DNA from: CAWACP01 sp963780655
GTDB lineage: Bacteria > Acidobacteriota > Terriglobia > Bryobacterales > Bryobacteraceae
Assembly (NCBI GenBank): GCA_963780655.1
Contig: CAWACP010000006.1
Location: forward strand, 248,001-312,000
Reading direction: 5' to 3'
DNA length: 64,000 bases
The position numbers were made by a program, and so were the translations under genes. Under the pieces are notes generated by a model. It saw only the letters and a list, made by a program, of their open reading frames with translations. It ran no database searches and had not been told where the DNA came from. Of the stretch, positions 24,564 to 32,261 are shown piece after piece. How positions within the stretch are numbered: the stretch's first letter is position 1; every line of letters starts with the position of its first letter.

Positions 24564-24921
24564 CGCCGACCATGGTATCAGCGGGAGCGAACCGGGTGCA
24601 GATGTGTGGGTGTGCTTGCGCACCATGGGGCTACACGGTAGGGTGACCTGCCCCAAAGCGCTCGCCCCATTTCGTCTAAGCTGTTGACGAAGCAGACAGG
24701 AATCGTGGTTACTGGCTTGCGGTAGCTATGGCAACCGCAGCTAATCGGCATACCGCAAGACGGGACATCACGGTTCTCCTCCTAAACACCCCGTCTCAAT
24801 GTCGATTTGCGATCCGGGGCGTGCGGCTCCGATCGGGGTAAAGAGTGAGCCTCCGGTCGGCGTCCTCCAGCGCAACACCGCACGCCCCCCGGACGCAACT
24901 TCCTTCTTTCCGAGCGCACCC
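24564..24921. other. intergenic stretch with one candidate micro-ORF
   Basis: 358 bp between two minus-strand genes. Apart from the possible 19-codon ORF at 24709-24768, nothing recognisable is seen: no tRNA, clear terminator or repeat copy. Confidence 0.5.
24709..24768 (-). CDS. candidate 19-residue hydrophobic micropeptide
   Basis: ATG at 24768 is preceded by AGGAGGAG, one of the strongest ribosome sites in the window. It opens a 19-codon frame (MSRLAVCRLAAVAIATASQ) ending in TAA. The peptide resembles a short signal or leader. It lies upstream of the Gfo/Idh/MocA operon, so a leader-peptide role is possible. Without comparative data this stays a weak call. Confidence 0.25.
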   Translation of the reverse strand: MSRLAVCRLAAVAIATASQ

Positions 24922-25551
24922 TCAGGTGAGCGACATGTCCACAATCTCAAACTTGAACCGCTCGGGTGGCAGCGCCGAGATCGGGTGGGGCGTCATTTCT
25001 GTCCATGTCTGATACGCGGTCGAAGCCACCCGGCCGTTCAGATAAAACAGGAACTGGTTGGAAAAGCATGAGATCGGCGGCGGATGCCGGAACGTCAGGC
25101 GCAGGCCGACCGCCTTCTCCAGATGAACTCCCGGCATCGGCACCGACTTGTCCTCGAGAAGCTGAACGAAGCTGCTGCGTCCCGCATGCGGCCAGACCTC
25201 GTTGCGAATCAGGTTACGCAGGTCCACTCTGGATTCGAAGGTCATCTCGCACTGGCGAATCCATTCGAGGATGCTGTCGCCCCATTGCCAGTGAGTGAGC
25301 AGGGCCATATACTGGTCTACCAGATTGACCGCCAGGTCCATGCGGCGGCGGTCCATCTCCTCATCCGGTACAATCGCATTCCCGGCCAGAGCCGCAACCA
25401 TGTCCTCGTCTTCCACGATGGTGTTGGCCATGTTCATCACGCGGTCCAGGCGCCGCACACTGGGACTGGTGCGTACCAGGAGCGGCGGGAGCTCGTAAGT
25501 CTTTCCGCCCGGCATATTTACGAACTGCCGTTCACCAACCATGTGGTCCAT
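24922..25551 (-). CDS. hypothetical protein, unknown function
   Basis: 209 residues beginning MDHMVGERQFVNMPGGKTY; GGAG lies about 12 bases upstream, and the ATG three codons on is an alternative start. It has no signal peptide or membrane helix. Helical, acidic segments in the middle (VEDEDMVAALAG, DEEMDRRRMDLAVNLVDQYM) are followed by a more beta-rich C-terminus. I recognise no family. Codon use agrees with neighbouring genes and no other frame competes. Confidence 0.6.
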   Translation of the reverse strand: MDHMVGERQFVNMPGGKTYELPPLLVRTSPSVRRLDRVMNMANTIVEDEDMVAALAGNAIVPDEEMDRRRMDLAVNLVDQYMALLTHWQWGDSILEWIRQCEMTFESRVDLRNLIRNEVWPHAGRSSFVQLLEDKSVPMPGVHLEKAVGLRLTFRHPPPISCFSNQFLFYLNGRVASTAYQTWTEMTPHPISALPPERFKFEIVDMSLT

Positions 25552-25741
25552 TGGTTGCCTCTGTCTCCTTTATCGACCGGATCGCATCCGGTTTCGAGGC
25601 GCGGCACGTAGCGCTTCAAGTAGGAACAATTCTGCACGAATTGTTTCTGCGTGTAAAGAGGCTAATCCTACTTTGGCAGCACGGCGGGGAGAGCGCTGAC
25701 GGCGGCCATGCAGGCTGAAAGCCACTAATCTGGTTTTCGGA

Positions 25742-25797
25742 GTGGGGCAGGCTTTCAGCCTGCGGCGGCTTTTCAAGCCGCCTGGCCGATTGCAAAT
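25742..25797. repeat. composite palindromic repeat, left half, split by IS4-family element
   Basis: GTGGGG, palindrome GCAGGCTTTCAGCCTGC, palindrome GGCGGC-TTTTCAA-GCCGCC, then GGCCGATTGCAAAT. The right half (CGGCCGCAGGAT-CCA-ATCCTGCCCCAC, to 27359) follows the IS. Rejoining the halves at the single ATTGCAAAT gives a repeat of the same design as 17768-17859. Confidence 0.85.
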
Positions 25798-27322
25798 CAC
25801 TATTGTCCAAATTAGCACAATACCCCACATCGCGGCTTTGAAAACAACGGACATAACTAACCCTCCTCGCTGTTGACGAAAGCAGGTTGGGGGTGCCGGA
25901 ATCGGGACATGCTGTCCAAATTAGGGTGAGAGCATCTTCCTCATCTCCACATTTCGCCACGGCGCGTCGGTTTTAATGCGTTCTGCTGTCCAACTTAGGG
26001 GGCTTCAATCCGCGAACGCCAGATTCATGGGGATCTGGGCGTCATGGATCCCCGCCAGTTCCGGCGGCGGCTGCAACTCCTTGTTCAGCAACTCGAACAA
26101 ATCGCGGTAGACAAACAGCTGTTGCCGGATCAGAGCCACCAGGTTGGAGAGCGACCAGTTGCGCTGGCTGCGCAGCTGTACCCACTTGAACAGAAGTGCC
26201 GCAATGAGCGCGCTCCATACCTGCGTCTTCAATGCATTCGCACTGGTCCCGACGAAGGTTTTCACCCGCAACAACTGCTTTAGCGCTTTGAAGAACAGTT
26301 CGATCTGCCAGCGGTCGCGATAGATGGCCGCTATGGTGGTGGCGCCCAGCTTCAGGTTGTTGGTCAGAAACTCCAGCAATTCATCCTTCTCTTCGTTCCA
26401 GATCGTCACCAGCCGTAACGTCATCTCCCCGCCCGCCAACTTGCTGGAGCGCAGACGCACCATCTCATCCTTCACGACCTTGCAGTGCTGTGGAGGCGTC
26501 CGCTTCGCCACCACCTCCAAGGGCACATCCTTCTTGCGGCGCGTTACAAAGAAGGCGCCGTCGTTGTGAATGCTTTGCCACCACTGGTAATCCACATAGC
26601 CGCGGTCGAACACCACAATGGTGTCCCCGGCCCATTTCATCTGGCGAGCGGCAGCGAGATCCGAGCACTTGCCGTCGCTGATGAGTGCATACGATGGCAG
26701 ATACCCGCCGTGGTTCAATTGCACGTGCAGCTTCACCGCTCCTTTGTGCCGCTTGTATTGCGCCCAATCGAACACCGACGCGCACAGATCGATGGTCGTG
26801 GAATCCAGGCTCACCAGCGGGTTGTGGAAACGGAACTTCCGCTTTTGCCTGGACGCCTCCCCACAACAGCGCTCTAACACCTCATAGAACACCTGCTCAT
26901 ACAACTGGAACGGCCGGTGATTATTGGCATAGGACAGCGTCGAACGCTTCGGCGCCAGCTCCACCCCGAGATGTTTCAGCTTGCCCTCGCTGGCCGCCAG
27001 GCCATTGCAAATCTCCCGCAGCGATTCGGCGTTCGCCAACTGGCAGAACATCATCGCCACAAACTGTCCCCAACTCCCAAATCCGCGCGCATGGCGCTCG
27101 GCTTTGGTCTCTCTGACGAGGCGCTCGAACATGCCGCGCGGGACCAACTGGATCATCTGCCTGAAAATGCTGCACACTGGGTTCATGCTGGAAGGCTCCT
27201 GGTAGTTTGGAATCGGACTTGCGATGCCCAATCCACGCTACCAGTCCTCCGGCACTGGCGTCGGCACCCGGTGGCAAGGTGTACCGGACCCATTTCGGCC
27301 TAACCTAATTTGGACAATAGTG
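25798..27322. mobile_element. IS4-family insertion sequence
   Basis: A 1525-bp element with perfect 18-bp inverted ends (CACTATTGTCCAAATTAG and its complement), flanked by the 9-bp direct repeat ATTGCAAAT (25789-25797 and 27323-27331). It contains one transposase with the IS4 YREK signature. The left 207 bp before the transposase stop codon hold two more copies of the end core, TGTCCAAATTAG at 25913-25924 and TGTCCAACTTAG at 25987-25998, in the same orientation as the left end. Ends, duplication and intact gene suggest a recent insertion. Confidence 0.93.
26005..27186 (-). CDS. IS4-family transposase
   Basis: 393 residues starting MNPVCSIFRQMIQLVPRG; this ATG has AGGAGCC just upstream, while the longer frame (from 27231) does not. 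The N-terminal domain (about residues 1-75) resembles the DUF4372 region of some IS4 members. The catalytic core shows the first aspartate in VSLDSTTIDLCAS, the second in TIVVFDRGYVDYQWW, and YRDRWQIELFFKALK, which satisfies the Y-x2-R-x3-E-x6-K signature. The gene is intact. Confidence 0.92.
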   Translation of the reverse strand: MNPVCSIFRQMIQLVPRGMFERLVRETKAERHARGFGSWGQFVAMMFCQLANAESLREICNGLAASEGKLKHLGVELAPKRSTLSYANNHRPFQLYEQVFYEVLERCCGEASRQKRKFRFHNPLVSLDSTTIDLCASVFDWAQYKRHKGAVKLHVQLNHGGYLPSYALISDGKCSDLAAARQMKWAGDTIVVFDRGYVDYQWWQSIHNDGAFFVTRRKKDVPLEVVAKRTPPQHCKVVKDEMVRLRSSKLAGGEMTLRLVTIWNEEKDELLEFLTNNLKLGATTIAAIYRDRWQIELFFKALKQLLRVKTFVGTSANALKTQVWSALIAALLFKWVQLRSQRNWSLSNLVALIRQQLFVYRDLFELLNKELQPPPELAGIHDAQIPMNLAFAD

Positions 27323-27388
27323 ATTGCAAATCGGCCGCAGGATCCAATCCTGCCCCACGCGGCGCAATCGACGACGGAACAGTTCAGC

Positions 27389-28048
27389 TTAGCGTGCGTC
27401 GTTGTTCTTCCGCAGCGCCAGCATTCCCAGAAGTGCGATACCGGCCAGAGCCGCCTGACCGGGCTCAGGGGCCGGCTGAAGCGCCAGAGAGTTGATCGCG
27501 AAGTCCTGCCCCGGCGGTGCGGTTGCGCTGAGAACAATTCGCGTTATACCGCCCGGCTTGTAAGCGGCGCCAATGAATATAGCCAAACCATTTTCGCTCG
27601 CATCGGCAAAGCCGTTTTCGCTAAACGAGCCGAGCAGCGTACTGCCGGCGTATGCCTGAATCTCGGCCGTGAACGCGCCAAATGTGTTCGCCTCGAAATT
27701 GGCCCCCGCCGCGGACACGGGCGCTGCAAACGAGAGCGTCAGCGGACCGTTTCCAGTTGTCCAGAGCAGAACGTCGCCGAACGCGAAATTACCGATCCAA
27801 CTCGGTCCACCCTCAATCACCACCTCGCCCTGCGGCCCCGCAAAGCTGCCCGATATCGAATCGCCCTCCGCCGACGTGGCGCTGAACGTTTGCCCGACGG
27901 CGGTGGCATCGCCGCCGAGTTGTCCCCAGTTCACCGAGTCCACCGCGCCGAGCGAGCCGCGGCTGGTCACCGGCGTCAGCGATGCCGCGCGAATCGGGGG
28001 AACCCTGGCCGCGAGCACGGCGAGAAGAGGTAATGCGAGCCTGACCAT
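27389..28048 (-). CDS. PEP-CTERM sorting-domain protein
   Basis: 219 residues from MVRLALPLLAVLAARVPPIRA, a signal peptide. The beta-rich middle has no motif I can name. The C-terminus is a PEP-CTERM sorting signal: PAPEPGQAALAGIALLGMLALRKNN, meaning PEP, a short membrane helix and a basic end. Such proteins are processed by exosortase and usually reach the cell surface or extracellular matrix; no exosortase gene is in the window. It follows the HELTE-motif secreted protein by two bases, so both are probably exported together. Confidence 0.8.
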   Translation of the reverse strand: MVRLALPLLAVLAARVPPIRAASLTPVTSRGSLGAVDSVNWGQLGGDATAVGQTFSATSAEGDSISGSFAGPQGEVVIEGGPSWIGNFAFGDVLLWTTGNGPLTLSFAAPVSAAGANFEANTFGAFTAEIQAYAGSTLLGSFSENGFADASENGLAIFIGAAYKPGGITRIVLSATAPPGQDFAINSLALQPAPEPGQAALAGIALLGMLALRKNNDAR

Positions 28049-28050
28049 GT

Positions 28051-29052
28051 CTACGGAGTATACGAGCACTTATGACGATCGTTCGCGTACTCCGGCTGGA
28101 TCGCGTACGGTTTGCTGTTCAGGGTCACCGCAGGATAGCTGAAAAACGACTGCTCACATTCGTCGCCGATTTCCTGAAATATCAGGCTCAGGTCGTTATA
28201 CACGAACCATGCATCGCCATCCGGGTCGGTGATCGTCTCCGTGAGCTCGTGCGACAGGATGTTGGCCGTTGAATCCACGAGTGGCCCATTGGGGCTTGGC
28301 TGCTGCACAGCGCAGCCGGGGACGTTCTGATAGGGCTCCACGGTGTACAGAACGTGGCCGATATCGCTGAACGTAACGCTGCCGTGATATGCGCAGAAGA
28401 AGAAAGTAGACGGATTATCCGGCGAATAGCATTCCGAGGATCCCGTGAAACAGACATCGATGCCCGGAGCAAGGAACATATGATACACGTGACCGTACCC
28501 GGTTCCGAACTGGAACGCTCCGGCGTGCAGAATCTGCAGAATGTCATTGTCGCCCAGCGGGGCGAATGCCGGATAGCTGAAGATTGCGGCCGTCCCCACG
28601 GTGTACCGATTGTTGGCGCTGGCGCCGACATACTGATCGGTGATATGGATCATGCTGCTTTTCTGGAAATTCGTCAAAAAAGTCGCAGGATCGCCCCAGC
28701 AGTTCGGGCCGCAATCCACATACAACGGGTGCGAGATCGCTGTTGTGAGCACCTGTCCGCCGAAATAGCTCGCATCGCCCGGAAAAAAGCCCTGCGGCGT
28801 TGTTACGACGTTCGCGGTGGCGGCAGGAGTGGCGGCCGCCGTAGGTGTGCTCGTTTTGTGAACGACGCCTGGCCGCCAGAGCGGGTGCGTACTGAGGTTG
28901 CTCGCGTTCTTCACAGCCTGCTTGTCCGCCGGGCTCACGGTTATCTGAACAATGCCGGACGGAGGTACAGACTGGGCGTGAATCGCGCTTTGCAACAGCA
29001 GCGCCGCGCAGGCGGCCGGAATCAGGCTTCGATAAGCGTATTGCAGTTTCAA
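28051..29052 (-). CDS. secreted protein with HELTE motif (EXORDIUM-like)
   Basis: 333 residues. The start is TTG at 29052, with GGAGG just upstream and a clean signal peptide (MKLQYAYRSLIPAACAALLL, cleaved after IHAQS). The mature part includes FFFCAYHGSVTFSDIGHVLY and ILSHELTETITDPDGDAW. These resemble the bacterial relatives of plant EXORDIUM/phosphate-induced-1 proteins, which carry HELxE near a conserved aspartate-rich stretch; a zinc-dependent activity is possible but unproven. It is followed after two bases by the PEP-CTERM protein gene. Confidence 0.7.
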   Translation of the reverse strand: MKLQYAYRSLIPAACAALLLQSAIHAQSVPPSGIVQITVSPADKQAVKNASNLSTHPLWRPGVVHKTSTPTAAATPAATANVVTTPQGFFPGDASYFGGQVLTTAISHPLYVDCGPNCWGDPATFLTNFQKSSMIHITDQYVGASANNRYTVGTAAIFSYPAFAPLGDNDILQILHAGAFQFGTGYGHVYHMFLAPGIDVCFTGSSECYSPDNPSTFFFCAYHGSVTFSDIGHVLYTVEPYQNVPGCAVQQPSPNGPLVDSTANILSHELTETITDPDGDAWFVYNDLSLIFQEIGDECEQSFFSYPAVTLNSKPYAIQPEYANDRHKCSYTP

Positions 29053-29178
29053 GATCCCTCCTCTTTGTACTGAGGCCCGCCGCCCGGAGCGCTGCCGGCG
29101 GACCGACGGTCTGATAAGGATAAGCGATCCCCGGCCAAAACTCCACAAAAAAATTGGCAAATTGTCCCAACATCGCGA

Positions 29179-30591
29179 TCAGATTACCCGCGTCTTCCAC
29201 CTGCCGCGAAGGAAAAGAACGACCCCCATGGCCGCGTACACTGCCTCGGCTATGGGTATGGACGCGAACACGCCGCGCGTCTGCATGTGCGCCGGATACG
29301 CGAGCACCCAGGCCAGCGGCAGCTCGATCGCCCAGAAAGCGATTACCGAGAGAATTGTCGGAGTTACCGTGTCGCCCGCGCCATTGAATGCCTGGATGGT
29401 GATCATCACAAACCCGTACGCGAGATTGCCGTAGCCGACGATCCGCAGCAGGTCGACAGCATACGAAGCCACGCCCGGATCGGAGGTGAATACGCGCACG
29501 ATGGCCGCGGGGAAAAAGATGAACGCGACGGCCACCAGGCCCATCAACAGCGTGTTGTAAGCGGCCGTGAGATATACGGCTCGCTCGGCCCGGTCGGGTC
29601 TTCGCGCGCCCAGGTTCTGGCCCACCATGGTGGCGGCGGCGCCGCTGAGTCCCCAGCACGGCATCAGGACAAAGGCGAACACACGGATGCCGACCGTATA
29701 GCCGGCCACCGCGACCGCGCCAAACGTGCTGATCATGCGTACCAGACCGATCCAGCTCACGTGCGCTACCGCGAACTGCAGGATGCCGGTGATGGAAACG
29801 CGCGCGAGCGAGAGGATCACCGGCGGCGCGATTCGAAAATCGCGCAGGCGCAGCCGGATTCGCTCATGGCCTCCGAACAGCAGCCAGAATTGATACACCA
29901 CGCCGCACGAACGTCCCGTGAGCGTCGCCACCGCTGCTCCGGTGACGCCGAGCCGCTGGAACGGCCCCAGCCCGAAGATGAAGCATGGATCCAGAACCAG
30001 ATTGATGATGTTGGCCAGCCAGAGCACGCGCATCGCAACAGCCGCATCGCCGGCGCCGCGAAAGATAGCGTTATTCAGGAACAGCAGCATGATGCTGACG
30101 CTTCCCGCGAACACGATGGCGGCGTAACTGCTCCCCGTGCGCACCAGCTCCGCTGAGCCGCCCATCAGCCCCAGCAGCCGCGGGGCGAGCAGGCACGTCG
30201 GAACGCCCATCATGAGCGCCAGAAAGACGCCGAGAAAGATGGACTGAACCGCCGCAACGGCCGCCGCGGCATGGTTCTTTTCGCCGATGCGCCTCGCCAC
30301 CATGGCGGTGGCCGACATGCTGACGCCGAACGCAACCGAGAAGACCAGCGAGAGCATCGATTCGGTGAGTCCAACCGTCGCCACGGCGTTCGGTCCGATG
30401 CGCGTGACCCAGAACACGTCGACGATGGCGAACAACGACTCCATGCACATCTCGAGCACCATGGGAGTCGCCAGCAGCAGAATTGCGCGGCTGATGGACC
30501 CTTCGGTGAAGTCCTGATGCGAGCCCCGAATCGCTTCGAGCACGGAACGCCAGAACGTCGTGCGGGATTCTTTGAGAACGGGTACAGCCAT
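29179..30591 (-). CDS. MATE-family efflux transporter
   Basis: 470 residues with about twelve membrane helices in two similar halves. ATPMVLEMCMESLFAIVDVFWV near the N-terminus is the usual first MATE helix, and GVTGAAVATLTGRSCGVVYQF and PCWGLSGAAATMVGQNLGA are later family motifs. It exports drugs or metabolites in exchange for sodium ions or protons; the substrate is unknown. The start MAVPVLKE at 30591 is preceded by AGGAG. It is probably transcribed from the promoter at 30830-30858 through a possible small ORF. Confidence 0.92.
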   Translation of the reverse strand: MAVPVLKESRTTFWRSVLEAIRGSHQDFTEGSISRAILLLATPMVLEMCMESLFAIVDVFWVTRIGPNAVATVGLTESMLSLVFSVAFGVSMSATAMVARRIGEKNHAAAAVAAVQSIFLGVFLALMMGVPTCLLAPRLLGLMGGSAELVRTGSSYAAIVFAGSVSIMLLFLNNAIFRGAGDAAVAMRVLWLANIINLVLDPCFIFGLGPFQRLGVTGAAVATLTGRSCGVVYQFWLLFGGHERIRLRLRDFRIAPPVILSLARVSITGILQFAVAHVSWIGLVRMISTFGAVAVAGYTVGIRVFAFVLMPCWGLSGAAATMVGQNLGARRPDRAERAVYLTAAYNTLLMGLVAVAFIFFPAAIVRVFTSDPGVASYAVDLLRIVGYGNLAYGFVMITIQAFNGAGDTVTPTILSVIAFWAIELPLAWVLAYPAHMQTRGVFASIPIAEAVYAAMGVVLFLRGRWKTRVI

Positions 30592-30654
30592 AACAGGCGT
30601 CTCCTGAATGCCAGGGAACAATTGGATTTAAGTAAGGGTTGCGCCTGAAGCGGG

Positions 30655-30795
30655 TTAACGACCGATCATCGAGTCCGCGGAGATGCGTTCGATGACGGGA
30701 CCGGCTTTTGGCGCCGCAACCGGGAACGCAGCAAGCGAACCCGGAATAAAGCCCTTGCGGGTCTCAATGGCCGGAATGTGTGCGTTCGGTCTCAT
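30655..30795 (-). CDS. possible 46-residue small protein
   Basis: A frame from ATG 30795 (MRPNAHIPAIETRKGFIPGS, total 46 residues) to TAA, lying between a good minus-strand promoter and the MATE gene. There is no ribosome site before the ATG. The same frame is open back to 30858. Composition is neutral, with no signal peptide or motif. It may be a small protein, a leader, or simply the 5' leader of the MATE transcript. Confidence 0.3.
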   Translation of the reverse strand: MRPNAHIPAIETRKGFIPGSLAAFPVAAPKAGPVIERISADSMIGR

Positions 30796-30829
30796 AGCAG
30801 GAGACAGGGAGAGAATCCCCGATTGGTTA

Positions 30830-30858
30830 ATTATACGGGCGACAGGGAATCGCCGCAA
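30830..30858 (-). promoter_or_regulatory. sigma-70-type promoter upstream of the MATE gene
   Basis: On the minus strand TTGCGG (30858-30853), 17 bp, then a consensus TATAAT (30835-30830). Transcription would begin near 30823 and run through the small frame at 30655-30795 into the MATE gene. Confidence 0.55.
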
Positions 30859-30896
30859 GCGAATTTATTCTCTCAGAGTGGGGTTAGCCTGCGCAG

Positions 30897-32261
30897 TCAG
30901 AACCGCGTGACTTCGGTAAAGTTGAACCCTTCGACAACCATCGCGGGAACCACCATATCGAAGGTCTCTTCGCCGCTCGCGCGCACCGGCGTGCTCATCG
31001 CAACCACATTGCGCAGCAGCTCGATGACGCTCTGATTAAAGCGGAAGTTCCGCACGCCGCAAACGCGCTTGCCGCCCTCAATGAGGAACGTGCCGTCCCG
31101 CGTCATGCCGGTCATGATCTTCTCGAACGGATCCACTTCGCGGATGTACCACAGGCGCGTCACCAGAATGCCGCGCTCGAGCGAAGCGATCATGCCGTCC
31201 AGCGTCGCGTCGCCGCCGGCGATCACGATGTTGATGGGCATCTCGCCAATCTCATTCGGCAGCGGAAACCCGTGGCCGGTCGCCTGTGTGCGCGCCTTGC
31301 GCGCCGAGGCGCGCGAATAAGGGATCTCGCGCACCGTGCCGCTTTCCACCAGACGCAAAGCGCGACGGGCGATCCCCTCGCCGTCGAACGGAGCGCCGGC
31401 CTGAAGCGGGTGGTGGACATTGTCGGCGATGGCGATGTTCGTACCGAACAACTGCTCGCCGACGCGGCCGGTCAGAAAGCTCCGCTGATCCTCAATGGAA
31501 GTTGCGGCGAAATCGCCGAAGATCTGACCAACCAGGTCGAGCACCGCGGCGGGTTCCAGGATAACGGTATAGTGGCCGGGCGGCAGCTCACGAGGGTCGG
31601 CGGAGAGCCGCGCCTTCTCGGCCGCGTTCAGCGCCAGCACCAGCGGATCGATCGCCGCGCGGCGCACCGCGGAAGCCTTCGCCCAGCCCGAGCTGTCGGC
31701 GGCGGTTGCCGTAATGGAGAAGCGCGCCGACGTCTCGGAGTAATACCGATACACGCCGCGCGAGTTGAGCAGCGCTTCCACGCCGGCGGCCGTCTCGTAA
31801 ATACCCGCGGCGGTCTGGCCCTGGCCCTCCACCTCCGCAATCGCTTCCCTTACCCCGCGTGCGCGTTCGTCCGGAGTGGCCGCCGCGGTGGCCCCATCGA
31901 AGCGGTCGCACTCGGCGGTTTCGCCCGCCTCGTTCGGGTCCGGCATGGGCAGCAGATCGGGATCGGGCTCGACGATGCGAGTGAGCGCCACCGCCTCCTC
32001 CACCACGCGCCGGATCTCCTCGTCGCCGGTGCGGTTCGTCGTAGCGCGGGCCGTGCGCCCGCCGATGGCCGTGCGTACCGAGAGAATCAGGTCGCGTTCG
32101 GCCACGTTCTGGTGGATGGTGTTGTTCGCGAAGCGCGTCAGGGCGGCATCGTTCGCGCCAATCAACAGCTCCACTTCATCGGCGCCGGCAGCTTTCGCCG
32201 CGGACTGCGCGACATCGAAAATGCGCCGGCACTCGTCGGGATTCAGCAGTTCCGCGCTCAT
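30897..32261 (-). CDS. TldE/PmbA-family subunit of the TldD/TldE protease
   Basis: 454 residues of the PmbA/TldE family, the non-catalytic partner of TldD. The two form a cytoplasmic heterodimer that trims unfolded peptides and matures some ribosomal peptides. Visible family segments include NVAERDLILSVRTAIGGRTA, ILEPAAVLDLVGQIFGDFAA and NIVIAGGDATLDGMIAS. The HExxxH metal site present in TldD is absent, as expected. Its start overlaps the tldD stop by four bases (ATGA), which supports 1:1 expression. Confidence 0.88.
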   Translation of the reverse strand: MSAELLNPDECRRIFDVAQSAAKAAGADEVELLIGANDAALTRFANNTIHQNVAERDLILSVRTAIGGRTARATTNRTGDEEIRRVVEEAVALTRIVEPDPDLLPMPDPNEAGETAECDRFDGATAAATPDERARGVREAIAEVEGQGQTAAGIYETAAGVEALLNSRGVYRYYSETSARFSITATAADSSGWAKASAVRRAAIDPLVLALNAAEKARLSADPRELPPGHYTVILEPAAVLDLVGQIFGDFAATSIEDQRSFLTGRVGEQLFGTNIAIADNVHHPLQAGAPFDGEGIARRALRLVESGTVREIPYSRASARKARTQATGHGFPLPNEIGEMPINIVIAGGDATLDGMIASLERGILVTRLWYIREVDPFEKIMTGMTRDGTFLIEGGKRVCGVRNFRFNQSVIELLRNVVAMSTPVRASGEETFDMVVPAMVVEGFNFTEVTRF

